This document shows positions 42,666 through 44,270 of a stretch of 44,270 nt of DNA, piece after piece; within the stretch, counting starts at the first letter, position 1, and each line of letters starts with the position of its first letter. Source of the stretch: Leptolyngbyaceae cyanobacterium RM1_1_2 (lineage in GTDB: Bacteria; Cyanobacteriota; Cyanobacteriia; Phormidesmidales; Phormidesmidaceae). The notes beneath the pieces are model-generated. The model ran no database searches. It worked only from the letters and a program-made list of their open reading frames with translations, and was not told the origin of the DNA. The DNA lies in contig JAAUQI010000039.1 of the NCBI GenBank assembly GCA_012032345.1, positions 1 through 44,270 on the forward strand. The letters are read 5' to 3'. The position numbers and the translations under genes were made by a program.

Positions 42666-44069
42666 ATGATTTCTATGAAGAGTGCAGCTTTGCTAGTCAC
42701 CCCAGGCGACTACGGTCTGCTGAGCGACCTGTATCAGTTCACCATGGCAGCCTGCTACGCCGGAGAAGGTTTGGATCAGCGGCGAGCCAGTTTTGAGCTA
42801 TTTGTGCGTCACCTGCCCGACCATTTTGGCTATCTGATTGCGATGGGTCTGGCTCAGGCGCTGGAGTACCTAGAAAATTTTCGCTTTGGCCCAGAGCAGA
42901 TTGCAGCCCTACAGGCCACAGACATTTTTCAGCATGTCCCCGATCGCTTTTGGCATTTGCTGGCCGAAGCCCGCTTCACTGGAGACGTCTGGGCTGTAGC
43001 TGAGGGCACTGCTATTTTCGCTCATGAACCGCTGCTGCGCATAGAAGCCCCGCTCTGGCAGGCCCAAATTGTTGAAACCTATCTGCTCAATACGCTCAAC
43101 TACCAGACTTTAATTGCTAGTCGTGCCGCTCGAATGCGAGATGTGGCGGGGGCTGAAGCCAAAATTTTAGAGTTTGGTAGCCGTCGGGCCTTCAGTCCCC
43201 AAGCGTCTTTGTGGGCGGCGCGGGCGGCGATCGCAGCGGGGTTTGACGCCACTTCTAATGTGCTGGCGGCTTTGCAACTAGGCGAGCAGCCCACAGGCAC
43301 GATGGCCCACGCGCTGGTGATGGCGCTTTCGGCTTTAGAAGGTAGCGAAGCCAAGGCGTTTGCGGCCTTTCACCGCTACTTTCCCGGTGCGCCGCTGCTG
43401 ATTGATACCTATGACTCGGTTGAGGCTGCCCGGTATCTGGCCCAGCAGGTAAAAGCTGGCATGGAACTGACGGGGGTGCGGCTAGATTCTGGCGACCTGG
43501 TTGAACTATCGCAAACGGTGCGATCGCTGCTGCCCCAGACCGATATTTTTGCCAGCGGCGATCTCGATGAGTTTGAAATTGCCCGGTTAAAGCAGGCAGG
43601 GGCGACTTTAGATGGCTACGGTATCGGCACTAAACTGGTAACGGGCGCTCCAGTCAACGGCGTCTATAAAATTGTTGAGATTGACGGCATTGCGGTGATG
43701 AAAAAATCGAGCGGTAAGCGTACCTATCCCGGTCGCAAACAGATTTTCCGTCGCCAGACAGGGGGCCAAATCGTGGGCGATCGCCTAGCGTTAGCAGATG
43801 AAACACCCTCTGCTGGAGAAGTTACGCTCTTGCAGCTAGTCATGCAGGCAGGGCAGCGGCTGCGGCCAGATGATAGTCTACAAACCATTGCTCGGCGAAC
43901 GGCTAAAACCCTGACCAGCCTGTCCAAAGCAGTGCGGCAAATCAGTCGCCCAGCCACACCGGAGGCAACAGTCTCAGAAGCGCTAGCAGCCCTCACTGCT
44001 GCAACCCAGCAGCGAATTGCCGCTCAGTCGCTCAAGGCAGTGGCTCAGCCTCAGGTTCGTCAGCCGTGA
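42666..44069 (+). CDS. pncB: Nicotinate phosphoribosyltransferase
   Basis: Makes nicotinate mononucleotide from nicotinate and PRPP with ATP in NAD salvage. About 467 residues; ATG 42666 and 42675 are both possible starts (MKSAALLVTPGDYGLLSDLY). Family features are LLSDLYQFTMAACYAGEGLD, ILEFGSRRAFSPQASLWAAR and PTGTMAHALVMALSALEG, which holds the His that is phosphorylated. VRLDSGDLVELS and GYGIGTKLVTG bind phosphate and ribose. The last 70 residues are a weaker tail rich in Ala and Gln. Ends 27 bases before the MITE-like repeat. Confidence 0.93.
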   Translation: MISMKSAALLVTPGDYGLLSDLYQFTMAACYAGEGLDQRRASFELFVRHLPDHFGYLIAMGLAQALEYLENFRFGPEQIAALQATDIFQHVPDRFWHLLAEARFTGDVWAVAEGTAIFAHEPLLRIEAPLWQAQIVETYLLNTLNYQTLIASRAARMRDVAGAEAKILEFGSRRAFSPQASLWAARAAIAAGFDATSNVLAALQLGEQPTGTMAHALVMALSALEGSEAKAFAAFHRYFPGAPLLIDTYDSVEAARYLAQQVKAGMELTGVRLDSGDLVELSQTVRSLLPQTDIFASGDLDEFEIARLKQAGATLDGYGIGTKLVTGAPVNGVYKIVEIDGIAVMKKSSGKRTYPGRKQIFRRQTGGQIVGDRLALADETPSAGEVTLLQLVMQAGQRLRPDDSLQTIARRTAKTLTSLSKAVRQISRPATPEATVSEALAALTAATQQRIAAQSLKAVAQPQVRQP

Positions 44070-44095
44070 GCAGTCCCTCAGGCCAAATGCGCTGG

Positions 44096-44248
44096 ATAAT
44101 ACAGCAAGCCGCAGTTTGGTTAGGACAACTCAGATCGCTGAATCTTTACGTGGTCAGCATCCTGTTCATCCCTCTGCCTTCATCCCTCTGCCTTCATCCC
44201 TCTGCCTTCATCCCTCTGCCTTCATCCCTCCTGCCTTCGCTATAAATT
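44096..44248 (-). repeat. MITE-like repeat, copy 2, with 14-bp tandem units
   Basis: The reverse complement of copy 1 at 25790-25917. TTCATCCCTCTGCC occurs four times perfectly (44165-44220), followed by one 15-base variant (44221-44235). The conserved part reads CCGCAGTTTGGTTAGGA and CAGATCGCTGAATCTTTACG. Ends: AATACAGCAAG (44098-) and TTCGCTATAAAT (-44248). Differs from copy 1 at roughly ten positions outside the tandem block. Confidence 0.8.
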
Positions 44249-44270
44249 GCTGGTTCCTGATTGCTGACCA

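Overview
The window looks like a piece of a cyanobacterial chromosome, most likely a filamentous or Leptolyngbya-like lineage. The octamer GCGATCGC (HIP1) recurs throughout. The gene set is also typical: mreBCD next to ssb, a Ser/Thr kinase with TPRs, cyanobacterial DUF2358, DUF4912 and DUF2993 proteins, a NurA-domain protein, and a histidine kinase with a plant-type ethylene-binding domain. All identifications come from reading sequence and motifs; no database search was run.

Region 1 (1-4780) is a mobile-element graveyard. It holds an IS256-type transposase tail with frameshifts, the 3' part of an IS21 element (IstA tail, an IstB killed by one in-frame TAG, terminal repeats) inserted into a vapC-like PIN toxin, a nearly complete group IIC-like intron on the minus strand (about 1621-3383, RT with YMDD, domains V and VI recognisable), dgkA, and an internally deleted ISAs1 element with near-perfect terminal inverted repeats. 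The ISAs1 repeat supplies the dgkA stop codon.

Region 2 (4777-10154) holds a type II thioesterase homologue that has lost its catalytic residues, lnt, a secreted glycine-rich protein, a broken Uma2 gene, ybaK and a small unknown gene. Region 3 (10304-15723) has a SIMPL protein, ssb, the cell-shape operon mreBCD and codA. Region 4 (16023-25828) has a kinase-TPR protein, uvrA, an Etr1-like ethylene-receptor kinase and two overlapping GT39-type membrane glycosyltransferase genes.

Region 5 (25921-36927) carries DUF2358 and its coupled partner, a DUF4912 protein with a Met/Gly-rich insert, DUF2993, cdsA, a second histidine kinase, and a HAD - NurA - WD40 run. Region 6 (37079-44270) has a broken RelE-like toxin with its overlapping partner, a strongly structured candidate RNA ending in a terminator ahead of an 85-aa gene, trmFO, an htpX tail relic, a circularly permuted ATP-grasp protein and nicotinate phosphoribosyltransferase.

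The most interesting items are the candidate RNA at 38310-38509, a MITE-like repeat with a 14-bp internal tandem repeat present in two inverted copies (25790-25917 and 44096-44248), the ethylene-receptor kinase, the catalytically dead thioesterase, and the junction of the group IIC intron with an attC-like sequence behind a toxin gene. At least seven genes or elements are broken (IS256, IstA/IstB, vapC, ISAs1, Uma2, relE, htpX). Several are toxin or transposon genes disabled by a single base change, so the decay is recent in places.
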